A stretch of 64,000 bases of DNA. Origin: UBA1181 sp045600225 (lineage in GTDB: Bacteria > Bacteroidota > Bacteroidia > Bacteroidales > Paludibacteraceae). Made by a program: the position numbers and the translations under genes. The stretch is from the NCBI GenBank assembly GCA_045600225.1, contig JAZRXL010000072.1, forward strand, positions 110,463 through 174,462, read 5' to 3'. Below, in pieces: positions 1 to 8,337 of the stretch (positions are counted from its first letter, which is position 1; each line of letters begins with the position of its first letter). The notes beneath the pieces were generated by a model that saw only the letters and a list, made by a program, of their open reading frames with translations, had not been told where the DNA came from and did not search any database.

Positions 1-381
1 CTAGCTCAAACATCTGATGATTCAGGTTGGAAGGCTTTCAATAGTGATCGTAATCGTTATGCTTTGGTTAGTAACTATTTGGATGACAGATTGAAAAAAC
101 TACGTGATATAAACTATGAATATCATCGGTTTGGATTAGACGAAATGGTAAGTAGTACGGAGAAGGGTAGAACAAACATATATAACAACCTTCCCTATTT
201 AAGGGAAATGAATAGGGCAGTACCTTATTCTGTAGCTCTTCAAACCTTTGTTGAAATGAAGATGTATGAGTTGCTTGATATGTTTAAACCTGCAACTTCA
301 AAAGAAAAGAAGGAAATATATGATATTTTCCAAAGCATTTTACCCACAGAGTCTAACAAATTCCAGGAATTGTTGAATTAA
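1..381 (+). CDS. porD: PorD/DUF4835-type T9SS-associated protein, 3' end only
   Basis: The frame is open from base 1 to a TAA at 379-381, so this is the C-terminal 126 residues of a gene that starts before the window. The residues (helical, with EMVSSTEKGR near the middle and ILPTESNKFQELLN at the end) look like the tail of the DUF4835 family, called PorD in Porphyromonas, a periplasmic protein needed for type IX secretion. The context supports this: DUF4835 genes commonly sit directly upstream of recN in Bacteroidota, and recN begins 3 nt after this stop. The family call rests on a partial sequence and on synteny, so it is moderate; several secreted proteins in this window carry T9SS signals and would depend on such a system. 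Confidence 0.62.
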   Translation, partial: LAQTSDDSGWKAFNSDRNRYALVSNYLDDRLKKLRDINYEYHRFGLDEMVSSTEKGRTNIYNNLPYLREMNRAVPYSVALQTFVEMKMYELLDMFKPATSKEKKEIYDIFQSILPTESNKFQELLN

Positions 382-384
382 TTT

Positions 385-2043
385 ATGTTGAAGTCTCTTT
401 CTGTCGAAAATTATGCATTGATAGATAAAACCTATGTTGTATGGAACAAAGGATTTTCTATCATTACGGGAGAAACAGGTTCAGGAAAATCTATCCTTTT
501 GGGTGCTTTAGGGCTTATTCAAGGTGCAAGAGCAGATATTAAGGCATTGAAAGATCCTGAAAAGAAATGTGTGGTAGAGGCAGAGTTTGATGTTTCTTCA
601 TATTCTATGCAAAATTTTTTTGAAGAGAATGATATTGAATATGATGACATCTGTATCATACGTCGGGAGATTGGTGCTAATGGTAAATCGAGGGCTTTTG
701 TTAATGACTCTCCGGTGACTCTTCCTATATTAAAGGACTTATCTTCTTGTCTTATTGACATTCATTCTCAGCATGAAACATTGCAATTAAATCAAGATTC
801 CTTTCAATTGAGTGTATTGGATTCGGTGTCGGATACCAGCGATTTGCTAACAGTATACTCTTCTTTGTATACTCAGTATGTTTTGGCAAAGAAAAAGCTA
901 ACAGATTTAAGAAGTGCAATAGAGTCCCAAAACTCTAATCGTGATTATATTGAATTTCAGTTGCAACAGTTCGAGGATGCTAATTTCAGTGATAACGAAC
1001 AGACTCTATTGGAAGAGGAAATGGAGATCCTATCCCATTCAACGGAGCTAAAAGATTCATTGTCAAAATCGCAATGGTTGTTATCAGACAAAGATGATAG
1101 TATCTGTTCTGCGCTTAAATCAGTAGGAGATACGCTTGCTTCCATATCGTCTATCTATAAGGATATAGAGCCTTTGTCTCAGAGAATAAGTTCTACGTTG
1201 ATAGAGTTGAAAGATGTAGAAAGAGAGGTTGAGCAACGATTGGCAGATGTGACTGTTGATCCTCAAAGATTAGATTTTATTAGTCAGCGTTTGGATTTGG
1301 TTTATACCTTAGAAAAGAAGCATAAGGTAGATAATTTTGAATCTTTATTAGAGATAAAAAAGTCGTTTGAAGAACAACTTTCTCAGATGGATTCCTCTTC
1401 GGATTTGATAGAAGAAGTTGAGAAAGAGATAACAGATCTTGAAAATAAGTTGAATACATTATCGGGACAGATAACTAAGAAAAGAGAGTCTGCAAAATCT
1501 CCAATGGAGGATTCGATAAGCTCTATCCTTCATGATTTGGGTATGGTTAATGCTAGATTTTCTGTTTCCATAGAACCATTGAACACCTTATCTTCAACTG
1601 GAAAGGATTCGGTCAAGTTCTTGTTTTCTGCTAATAAGAATGCTGCATTGCAGCCCATCTCTTCAGTTGCATCGGGTGGTGAGTTATCTCGTGTTATGCT
1701 TGCATTGAAGTATATATTGTCAAAGACGGAGAATTTACCTACAATCATTTTAGATGAGATTGACACTGGCGTATCTGGAGAGGTGGCAGATAGAATGGGT
1801 AAACTTATGAAATCAATGGGTGAATCAATGCAGGTAGTAAGCATTACGCATCTTCCTCAGATAGCATCGAAGGGAGAAACTCATTATAAGGTTTACAAAG
1901 AGGATGATGATTTTAGTACGGTTTCTCATATAAAACAGTTGACGCAAGAGGATAGGGTGCAAGAGATAGCTCAAATGTTGAGTGGTGCTAATCCAACTCC
2001 TGCTGCTATTGAAAATGCAAAAGAGTTGTTGGGGTATAATTAA
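385..2043 (+). CDS. recN: DNA repair protein RecN
   Basis: SMC-like ATPase that acts early in double-strand break repair in the cytoplasm. The 552-residue length is normal. Walker A is GETGSGKS at residues 29-36; the middle (about 150-400) is a long acidic coiled coil; the ABC signature (ASGGELSR) and Walker B (ILDEIDTGVSG) lie near residues 430-470, followed by the switch histidine region SITHLPQIA. The ATG at 385 gives the standard N-terminus (MLKSLSVENYALI). It follows the porD-like gene by 3 nt and precedes rnhB by 11 nt, so the three probably form one transcript. Confidence 0.96.
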   Translation: MLKSLSVENYALIDKTYVVWNKGFSIITGETGSGKSILLGALGLIQGARADIKALKDPEKKCVVEAEFDVSSYSMQNFFEENDIEYDDICIIRREIGANGKSRAFVNDSPVTLPILKDLSSCLIDIHSQHETLQLNQDSFQLSVLDSVSDTSDLLTVYSSLYTQYVLAKKKLTDLRSAIESQNSNRDYIEFQLQQFEDANFSDNEQTLLEEEMEILSHSTELKDSLSKSQWLLSDKDDSICSALKSVGDTLASISSIYKDIEPLSQRISSTLIELKDVEREVEQRLADVTVDPQRLDFISQRLDLVYTLEKKHKVDNFESLLEIKKSFEEQLSQMDSSSDLIEEVEKEITDLENKLNTLSGQITKKRESAKSPMEDSISSILHDLGMVNARFSVSIEPLNTLSSTGKDSVKFLFSANKNAALQPISSVASGGELSRVMLALKYILSKTENLPTIILDEIDTGVSGEVADRMGKLMKSMGESMQVVSITHLPQIASKGETHYKVYKEDDDFSTVSHIKQLTQEDRVQEIAQMLSGANPTPAAIENAKELLGYN

Positions 2044-2054
2044 ATTGAGGAAGT

Positions 2055-2657
2055 ATGCTTTTGCCATATTATAAAGAGAACGTAATTGAAGCTGGTTGTG
2101 ATGAGGCCGGTAGGGGATGTTTGGCTGGTCCTGTTTTTGCTGCAGCGGTTGTTCTTCCTCCGGATTTCCAAAATGAATTATTGAATGATTCAAAAAAACT
2201 GACAGAAAAGCAAAGGTATTTGTTGCGTCCTATAATTGAGGAACAAGCTTTGGCTTGGGCAGTTGGTATTGTGAGTGCGCAGGAAATTGATAAAATAAAT
2301 ATTCTAAATGCTTCATTCCTTGCTATGCATAGGGCTGTTGATCAGTTGTCCTTGCGTCCAGAATTCCTTATAATTGATGGAAATCGTTTCCGCCCATATG
2401 ATAACATACCCCACCAATGTGTGGTAAAAGGGGATGGAAAGTATATGTCAATAGCTGCTGCATCAATATTAGCCAAAACTTATAGAGATGATTATATGAA
2501 TAGCATTGCTGTTGATTTTCCAATGTATCAATGGTCTCAAAACAAAGGATATCCAACAAAGGCACATCGGGCAGCAATCAAGGAGTTCGGTGCTTGCGAA
2601 CATCATCGAATGTCGTTCACCTTATTAGATCCCCAGTTGGAATTTCAATTCGAATAA
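2055..2657 (+). CDS. rnhB: Ribonuclease HII
   Basis: Endonuclease that nicks RNA-DNA hybrids and starts removal of ribonucleotides from DNA. The 200-residue protein has the family's acidic active site: Asp16-Glu17 in the motif GCDEAGRGCLAGPV, the Asp in LIIDGNRF, and the Asp in the AAASILAKTYRDDY block. Length is typical for the short Bacteroidota form. The gene starts 11 nt after recN and is the last gene of that plus-strand group; a long inverted repeat follows within 4 nt of the stop. Confidence 0.96.
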   Translation: MLLPYYKENVIEAGCDEAGRGCLAGPVFAAAVVLPPDFQNELLNDSKKLTEKQRYLLRPIIEEQALAWAVGIVSAQEIDKINILNASFLAMHRAVDQLSLRPEFLIIDGNRFRPYDNIPHQCVVKGDGKYMSIAAASILAKTYRDDYMNSIAVDFPMYQWSQNKGYPTKAHRAAIKEFGACEHHRMSFTLLDPQLEFQFE

Positions 2658-2660
2658 AAA

Positions 2661-2700
2661 ATCCAATAATATCACAGGGAACCCCATGATATTATTGGAT
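2661..2700 (-). terminator. Convergent terminator between rnhB and proA
   Basis: Perfect 14-bp inverted repeat (ATCCAATAATATCA at 2661-2674 against 2687-2700) with a 12-nt loop. On the minus strand it is followed by a run of T (bases 2655-2660 are A on the plus strand), so it mainly ends the proBA transcript; it may also stop readthrough from rnhB. Confidence 0.8.
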
Positions 2701-2726
2701 AACGACTTTTATCTTCATTAAGAATA

Positions 2727-3974
2727 TTATTCCCTTACCTGTCCGTTTCCTTTAATAATCCACTTGTAGGTGGTAAGTTCTTCCAATGCCATAGGTCCTC
2801 TTGCGTGCATCTTCTGCGTTGATATTCCAATTTCAGCACCAAGGCCGAACTGAGCTCCGTCTGTCCATGCAGTGGATGTGTTACTATATATACATGCAGC
2901 ATCTACCATTTGGTTGAACAATTCAATAGTATCTTTATTCGTACTAATGATAGCTTCGCTATGCTTTGAACTATATTTTGCTATGTGGTTAAGTGCATCT
3001 TCTATTGAATCTACTGTACGAATGGACATTTTGTATGCCAAGAATTCCAAACCGAAATGTTCTGACAATGCATGCTCAAGCAGATTTGCAGGGTATTTCC
3101 CGTTTAATGCTTCGTAAGATCTCTCGTCGGCATAAATAATCACATTCTTTGTAACTAGCTTTTCGCATAGTTTCGGGAGATCTGCAAGTCTGTCCTTGTG
3201 GATTAGAAGACAATCAAGGGTGTTGCATACGCTTGGTCTGCGGGTTTTCCCATTGAAGATGGCGTCTGCACCGATTTGTAAATTAGCGGTTTCGTCGATA
3301 TATGTATGACACACGCCTGCACCTGTCTCGATAACAGGTACTTTTGCATTTTCTCGGACAAATTTGATAAGTCCAGCGCTACCTCTTGGAATAATCATGT
3401 CTACATAATCAACAGCTGACAATAGTTCACCTGTTGCTTCTCTTCCTGCAGGAAGCAGAGCTACAATATTTTCGTCAACCCCTTGTTTTTTTAGTACGTC
3501 GTGGATAAGATTAACAATAGCCGCGTTAGAGTTGTATGCATCTGTACCTCCTTTGAGTATGCAGGCATTTCCTGATTTTAGGCAGATAGAGAATACATCA
3601 AAACTAACATTAGGTCGAGCTTCGTAAATAACACCAATTACACCAAATGGAACACTAATTCTTTTCAACTCTAAACCGTTAGGACGCTTAGTTTCTTTTG
3701 AGACTTTCCCAAGAGGTGAGGGTAAACTCGCAACATTTCTGATGTCTGAGGCAATGCCAAAAATACGATCCTTTGTTAGTTGGAGACGATCATACATTGG
3801 ATTTGCTTTGTCCATCTTTTCCAAATCCCTTTTGTTCTCGGAAAGAATGAATTCATAATCCTTTTCGGCACGATCAGCTAATGCAAGAAGCACTTCGTTG
3901 ATTTTTTGGTCGGAAATGCAGTTCAAAGACTTTGATGCTTTGTGGACTGTTTCAAATGTTGAAGTTAATGTCAT
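2727..3974 (-). CDS. proA: Gamma-glutamyl phosphate reductase
   Basis: NADPH-dependent second enzyme of proline synthesis, turning glutamyl-5-phosphate into glutamate semialdehyde. At 415 residues it has the normal length. The aldehyde-dehydrogenase-like catalytic cysteine is in RRPSVCNTLDC near residue 250, and the ATP-like N-terminal region (KEN-type helices, PNGLELKRISVPFGVIGVIY) is intact. It follows proB by 26 nt on the same strand, the usual proBA order. The product feeds proC, which lies 3.5 kb upstream on the same strand. Confidence 0.97.
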   Translation of the reverse strand: MTLTSTFETVHKASKSLNCISDQKINEVLLALADRAEKDYEFILSENKRDLEKMDKANPMYDRLQLTKDRIFGIASDIRNVASLPSPLGKVSKETKRPNGLELKRISVPFGVIGVIYEARPNVSFDVFSICLKSGNACILKGGTDAYNSNAAIVNLIHDVLKKQGVDENIVALLPAGREATGELLSAVDYVDMIIPRGSAGLIKFVRENAKVPVIETGAGVCHTYIDETANLQIGADAIFNGKTRRPSVCNTLDCLLIHKDRLADLPKLCEKLVTKNVIIYADERSYEALNGKYPANLLEHALSEHFGLEFLAYKMSIRTVDSIEDALNHIAKYSSKHSEAIISTNKDTIELFNQMVDAACIYSNTSTAWTDGAQFGLGAEIGISTQKMHARGPMALEELTTYKWIIKGNGQVRE

Positions 3975-4000
3975 ACTATTATGTAAATTTAGTCTGTATG

Positions 4001-5089
4001 TTAAAATAGATATAAGTAATCATAGTGAATAATCGGTTTTTTGCCTTTCTTCCCTATGTAGTTTTTTGCATCGGTGCTTTTGTATTGTGTCTTTCCGACG
4101 CCTAATTGGTTGCCACTTTCATCCATCACCTTAACGATATCGTCTTTTTCGAAGTCTCCTTCTATTTTAACGACACCTACTAACAGTACGGACGATGCAT
4201 CATCTCCCTCAAGTAATGCTTGCTTGGCACCTTCATTGATGATGATTTTTCCTTTTGCAAAACCTTCACTGTGGGCTATCCATTTTTTTACGCTTGTGGC
4301 AGTCTCTTCTGCTGGTAAAAACCTGGTGCAGACGATAGGATCTTTTGTGGTTAATAGTTTCAATAGGATGTCATCCTTTTTCCCATTGGCAATGATTACT
4401 TCAAGACCTTCGTCTGCAACTTTGCTTGCGATGTTTGTCTTGGTTTGCATACCTCCTCTACCGAAAGAGGATTTTGATGTTTGTATATAAGCTGACAAAT
4501 CGCGTTTGCCTGGGAATACCTCACGAATTACAGAGGAATTAGGATCAGAAGGATTACCGTCATAGATGCCATCGATGTTGCTGAGAATTATTAATTTCTC
4601 TGCATTCATCATTGTCGCAACCATTCCTGATAATTCGTCGTTATCTGTAAACATAAGTTCTGTTACAGAGATCGTGTCGTTCTCATTGACAATAGGCACC
4701 ACTCCATGTTGAAGCATTACCTCCATGCAATTCCTTTGGTTAAGGTAATGAGAACGGGTTCCTAAACTTTCTTTGGTGGTTAAAACTTGTCCGCAAATAA
4801 TGCCTTCTTCTTTGAAGAAATCGTAGTAATGATTGATAAGCTTCGCTTGTCCTATGGCCGAAAAAAGTTGACGGGCAGAAACCGCGTCAAGCTTATCGTC
4901 GGTTATTTGCGACCGTCCTGCTGCAACAGCACCTGATGAAATCAGTATAATCTCGAATCCTTTTTTGTGAAGTTTGGAGACTTGCGACACAAGTTGTTTT
5001 ATGCGAACTAAATCAAGTCCACCTTCTTTTGCAGCCAATACATTACTGCCTATTTTTATTGCAACTCTTTTGTTTTGCATCCTAATCAT
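4001..5089 (-). CDS. proB: Glutamate 5-kinase with PUA domain
   Basis: Phosphorylates glutamate, the committed and usually proline-inhibited step of proline synthesis. The N-terminal amino-acid-kinase domain shows the phosphate-binding start (VAIKIGSNVLA), the SSGAVAAGR motif and the PIVNENDTIS motif; the last 90 or so residues form a PUA domain (IIINEGAKQALLEGDDASSVLLVGV in part). Length 362 is close to the Escherichia coli form. The start could be the second Met three codons in. It is preceded by a 163-nt gap holding the terminator of the upstream ligase gene and a TAAATTTG -7-like box (5140-5147, minus strand), so proBA likely has its own promoter. Confidence 0.97.
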   Translation of the reverse strand: MIRMQNKRVAIKIGSNVLAAKEGGLDLVRIKQLVSQVSKLHKKGFEIILISSGAVAAGRSQITDDKLDAVSARQLFSAIGQAKLINHYYDFFKEEGIICGQVLTTKESLGTRSHYLNQRNCMEVMLQHGVVPIVNENDTISVTELMFTDNDELSGMVATMMNAEKLIILSNIDGIYDGNPSDPNSSVIREVFPGKRDLSAYIQTSKSSFGRGGMQTKTNIASKVADEGLEVIIANGKKDDILLKLLTTKDPIVCTRFLPAEETATSVKKWIAHSEGFAKGKIIINEGAKQALLEGDDASSVLLVGVVKIEGDFEKDDIVKVMDESGNQLGVGKTQYKSTDAKNYIGKKGKKPIIHYDYLYLF

Positions 5090-5198
5090 TCATTGAGACA
5101 ATCGATAAAAGAAATGATTGTCGTTCTTTTATTAAACTGCAAATTTATGTTTTTTCTATCAAGATAGAAAATTATAGGATGGGTGACTGTGTAAAATA

Positions 5199-5231
5199 AA
5201 AAGTTCGCACAGTTTATCTATGCGAACTTTT
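5199..5231 (-). terminator. Rho-independent terminator after the acyl-CoA ligase gene
   Basis: Inverted repeat AAAAGTTCGCA (5199-5209) against TGCGAACTTTT (5221-5231), loop 11 nt. On the minus strand the stem is followed by a T-rich tail, so it ends the proC-regulator-ligase transcript before proB. Confidence 0.8.
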
Positions 5232-5252
5232 CTTTTCTTGGTATTTGTTTTT

Positions 5253-6905
5253 TTATTTTGAACTCTCTTTTCTAATATCAGTTCTCTTAATTTTACCACT
5301 GATGGTTTTTGGAAGTTCGTCCACGAATTCAACTACACGAGGATATTTGTAAGGTGCAGTTGTCTTTTTAACATGGTCTTGTATTTCCTTGATAAGTTCT
5401 TCTCCTGCTCTCGACTTGTATTCTTTAGAAAGAACGATGGTAGCTTTTACAACTTGACCACGAACTTCGTCAGGCACACCAGTGATGGCACATTCTACGA
5501 CAGCAGGGTGGGTCATCAATGCACTTTCCACTTCGAAAGGACCGATACGATAACCAGAACTTTTGATTACATCGTCAGTTCTTCCTACGAACCACATATA
5601 ACCATCTTCATCTCTCCATGCAACGTCACCTGTGTGGTAAATGTTGTCGTGGAACACCTCTTCTGTCTTTTTCGCATCTCTATAGTATTCTTTAAACAAA
5701 CCAACAGGTCTCCACTTGTTTGTGCGAATAACAATTTCTCCTTGTTCTCCATCTTCAACCGAGTGTCCGTCTGGTGCGATCAAATCCATATCGTATGCAG
5801 GGTTTGGAATACCCATTGATCCTGGTTTTGGTTCCATCCAAGGGAATGTTCCGATTGTGATAGTTGTTTCTGTTTGTCCGAATCCCTCCATCAATTTGAT
5901 TCCAGTCTCTTTTAAGAATGTTTCATACACAGCTGGATTCAAAGGTTCTCCTGCGATTGTACAATATTTCAAAGAAGACAAGTTGAATTTCTTTAAATCT
6001 TCACGAATCATAAAACGGAAAACTGTCGGAGGAGCACAGAATGATGTGATGCCATATTTCTCAATCATAGACAACATATCAGCAGGTGTAAATTTCTCGT
6101 GATCGTAAACGAAGACGGTTGCTTCAGAGAACCATTGTCCATAAAGTTTTCCCCAAACGGCTTTACCCCAACCTGTATCTGCAACTGTTAGGTGAAGACT
6201 CTCTTCGTTCAAGTTATGCCAGTACTTACCTGTTGCAATGTGACCTAATGGATAAGTGAAAGAGTGAGCCACCATCTTAGGATTTCCTGTTGTGCCTGAT
6301 GTGAAGTACATAAGCATGATGTCATCGTTGCTATTTTTAGCAGGACGAACGAAAGGTGCAGCTGAGTTGATCCCTTTATGGAAATCTTCCCAGTTCTCAG
6401 GAACTATAGGTCCTACTGAGATGCATTTCTTTACCGATGGAGAGTCGTGTAGTGATTCATTGACATGGTCAATGATGATTTGCTCGCCTGCAGTAATGAT
6501 GGCCTTAATGTCTGCTGCTTTTGCACGATAAACAATATCCTTCTTTGTTAGAAGATGGGTTGCGGGAATAACAACAGCACCGATTTTATGTAAAGCAAGA
6601 ACAGAAAACCAGAACTCATAGCGACGCTTTAAAATAAGCATTACCATGTCTCCTTTCCCAATGCCTAATGATTGGAAATAAGAGGCTGTCTTATCTGATT
6701 CCCTTTTTAGGTCTGCGAATGTAAATTTTATTTCCTCTCCTTTGTCATTAGTCCAGAGGAGGGCGACTTTGTTTGGTTTCAATGTTGCCCATTCATCCAT
6801 TACATCATAGGCAAAATTGAAATTCTCAGGGACTTTTACTTTGAAGTTTTGTTTGAAATCATCTAAAGAGTCAAACTTTACTTTTTCTAGATATTTCTCT
6901 AACAT
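5253..6905 (-). CDS. AMP-forming acyl-CoA synthetase (acetyl/medium-chain type)
   Basis: Member of the ANL adenylating family that activates a carboxylic acid with ATP and joins it to CoA. The 550 residues show the A3 phosphate loop (MYFTSGTTGNPKMVAHS), the A5 motif (GFGQTETT), the A7 Asp (YHTGDVAW), the hinge region (VGRTDDVIKSSGYRIGP) and the catalytic C-terminal lysine (TISGKIKRTDIR). The substrate cannot be read from sequence; medium-chain or branched short acids are likely for this subfamily. It lies 19 nt after a HTH-cupin regulator gene, an arrangement often seen in Bacteroidota, and is followed by a terminator. Confidence 0.9.
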   Translation of the reverse strand: MLEKYLEKVKFDSLDDFKQNFKVKVPENFNFAYDVMDEWATLKPNKVALLWTNDKGEEIKFTFADLKRESDKTASYFQSLGIGKGDMVMLILKRRYEFWFSVLALHKIGAVVIPATHLLTKKDIVYRAKAADIKAIITAGEQIIIDHVNESLHDSPSVKKCISVGPIVPENWEDFHKGINSAAPFVRPAKNSNDDIMLMYFTSGTTGNPKMVAHSFTYPLGHIATGKYWHNLNEESLHLTVADTGWGKAVWGKLYGQWFSEATVFVYDHEKFTPADMLSMIEKYGITSFCAPPTVFRFMIREDLKKFNLSSLKYCTIAGEPLNPAVYETFLKETGIKLMEGFGQTETTITIGTFPWMEPKPGSMGIPNPAYDMDLIAPDGHSVEDGEQGEIVIRTNKWRPVGLFKEYYRDAKKTEEVFHDNIYHTGDVAWRDEDGYMWFVGRTDDVIKSSGYRIGPFEVESALMTHPAVVECAITGVPDEVRGQVVKATIVLSKEYKSRAGEELIKEIQDHVKKTTAPYKYPRVVEFVDELPKTISGKIKRTDIRKESSK

Positions 6906-6924
6906 TGTTTTTCTGATTTAAGAT

Positions 6925-7476
6925 TTAAAGGATGATGGCAAGGAATTGAACTCTTTTGTTGTTTAGAGCCTTCATTCCGTGCAGTTTGTTGGAGTCGAAA
7001 TAGATGCTGTCACCTTCGTTGAGTGTTAATTCTTTTCCGTTAATGCTTAGTAGCATACTTCCTTCTAAGACCATGTTGAATTCCTGTCCAGGATGAGAAT
7101 TTAGATGAATAGGAGCATCATTTGGTTCAACTGTTACAATAAACGGATCTGATTTTCTGTCAATGAATCCTGCTGCCAATGATTGGTACTTATAAGCCTT
7201 TGTACGTTCCATAGCAGTTCCTTTTCCCTTTCGAGTTAGGTAGTATGTATTCATGTGGGGATCTTCTCCAAATAACAAGGCAGTCATCTCAATGTTGCAT
7301 TTTTGAGAAATGCAATGTAGAATACTAACTGGAATGTCTTTTTCTCCATTTTCTAATGCTTTGTATTCTTCTATAGAGATGGAGCATATGCCAGCCATTT
7401 GTTCAATAGACATTTCAATATCCTCGCGCAATCCTTTGATGCGTGCGGCTATTTGTTTAATCTGTTCGTTTACCAT
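6925..7476 (-). CDS. XRE-family regulator with C-terminal cupin domain
   Basis: A 183-residue transcription factor. Residues about 8-62 form a lambda-repressor-like helix-turn-helix (MSIEQMAGICSISIEEYKAL); residues about 105-180 form a cupin barrel with a conserved HPGQEF...LEGSMLLSINGKELTL pattern and a second half (GDSIYFDSNKLHGMKA). Cupin regulators of this type bind a small ligand and often control the gene next to them, here the acyl-CoA ligase 19 nt downstream. It starts 11 nt after proC, so it is in the same transcript. Confidence 0.87.
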   Translation of the reverse strand: MVNEQIKQIAARIKGLREDIEMSIEQMAGICSISIEEYKALENGEKDIPVSILHCISQKCNIEMTALLFGEDPHMNTYYLTRKGKGTAMERTKAYKYQSLAAGFIDRKSDPFIVTVEPNDAPIHLNSHPGQEFNMVLEGSMLLSINGKELTLNEGDSIYFDSNKLHGMKALNNKRVQFLAIIL

Positions 7477-7487
7477 AACTGTTAGAT

Positions 7488-8264
7488 TTAACTATTTGCT
7501 TTTATTCCTTTTATAACGGCATTGCTGAATCCGTATTCTTCCATAGCGTTTAGACCTTTGATTGTCCAACCACCAGGTGTAGTAACTTTGTCAATCTCAA
7601 ATTCAGCATTTGTTTTATTCTTCAAGATTAATTGAGCGGCACCAATCATTGTTTGAGCGATAACCTCTTGTGCAATGTCGGGACGAACTCCTAACTCAAC
7701 TGCGCCTTCTGTTGCAGCACGAAGGTAGCGGAGGGCGTAAGCAATACCACAAGATGAAACACTAGTGAATGCTGCCATTTGTTTTTCAGGAATTGTAATG
7801 GCAAGTCCTAATTTGTTGAACAACCCAAGAACGAAGTCTTCTTGCTCTTTGCTCGCATTTAGGGATGATACGAAGTTCATTCCTGCAAGTAGAGCAACAG
7901 CGGTATTTGGAAGTACTCTGAATAGAGCCTTTTCTTTTCCTATCTTTTCTGCAATGTGGCTTAATTCAACGCCGGCAGCAATAGATACTATTACTTGGCT
8001 TGACTTGACACAAGACTTAATGCCATCAAGAACAGTGTCAACCAACCAAGGCTTAACGGCGATAACAATATAGTCAGCCTTTTTTACAACTTCGCAATTG
8101 TCTGTTGTCGTAAAAATGTTCTTGTTGATTCTTGAAATGTTTTTCAAAGTCTCTTCGCTGGCATCAGCAACGAATAATTCGTCAGCCTTGTAAGCTTTGC
8201 TTAGGTATAATCCTTTTACGATGGCGCCTCCCATATTTCCTGCGCCTATAAATGCTATCTTCAT
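7488..8264 (-). CDS. proC: Pyrroline-5-carboxylate reductase
   Basis: NAD(P)H-dependent last step of proline synthesis. The N-terminal Rossmann motif is FIGAGNMGGAI; the dimer-forming C-terminal half carries the family signature around VTTPGGWTIKGLNAMEE (with TPGG). The 258-residue length is normal. It is the first gene of a minus-strand unit with the regulator and acyl-CoA ligase; a -7-like box (TATTTTTG on the minus strand, 8289-8296) lies 25 nt upstream. Confidence 0.96.
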   Translation of the reverse strand: MKIAFIGAGNMGGAIVKGLYLSKAYKADELFVADASEETLKNISRINKNIFTTTDNCEVVKKADYIVIAVKPWLVDTVLDGIKSCVKSSQVIVSIAAGVELSHIAEKIGKEKALFRVLPNTAVALLAGMNFVSSLNASKEQEDFVLGLFNKLGLAITIPEKQMAAFTSVSSCGIAYALRYLRAATEGAVELGVRPDIAQEVIAQTMIGAAQLILKNKTNAEFEIDKVTTPGGWTIKGLNAMEEYGFSNAVIKGIKANS

Positions 8265-8337
8265 GAGTGGAAATTTTAAATACTATTGCAAAAATAGTTG
8301 TTTTTGTTAAAAAGATAATGAGTGTTTTAATTAATTT

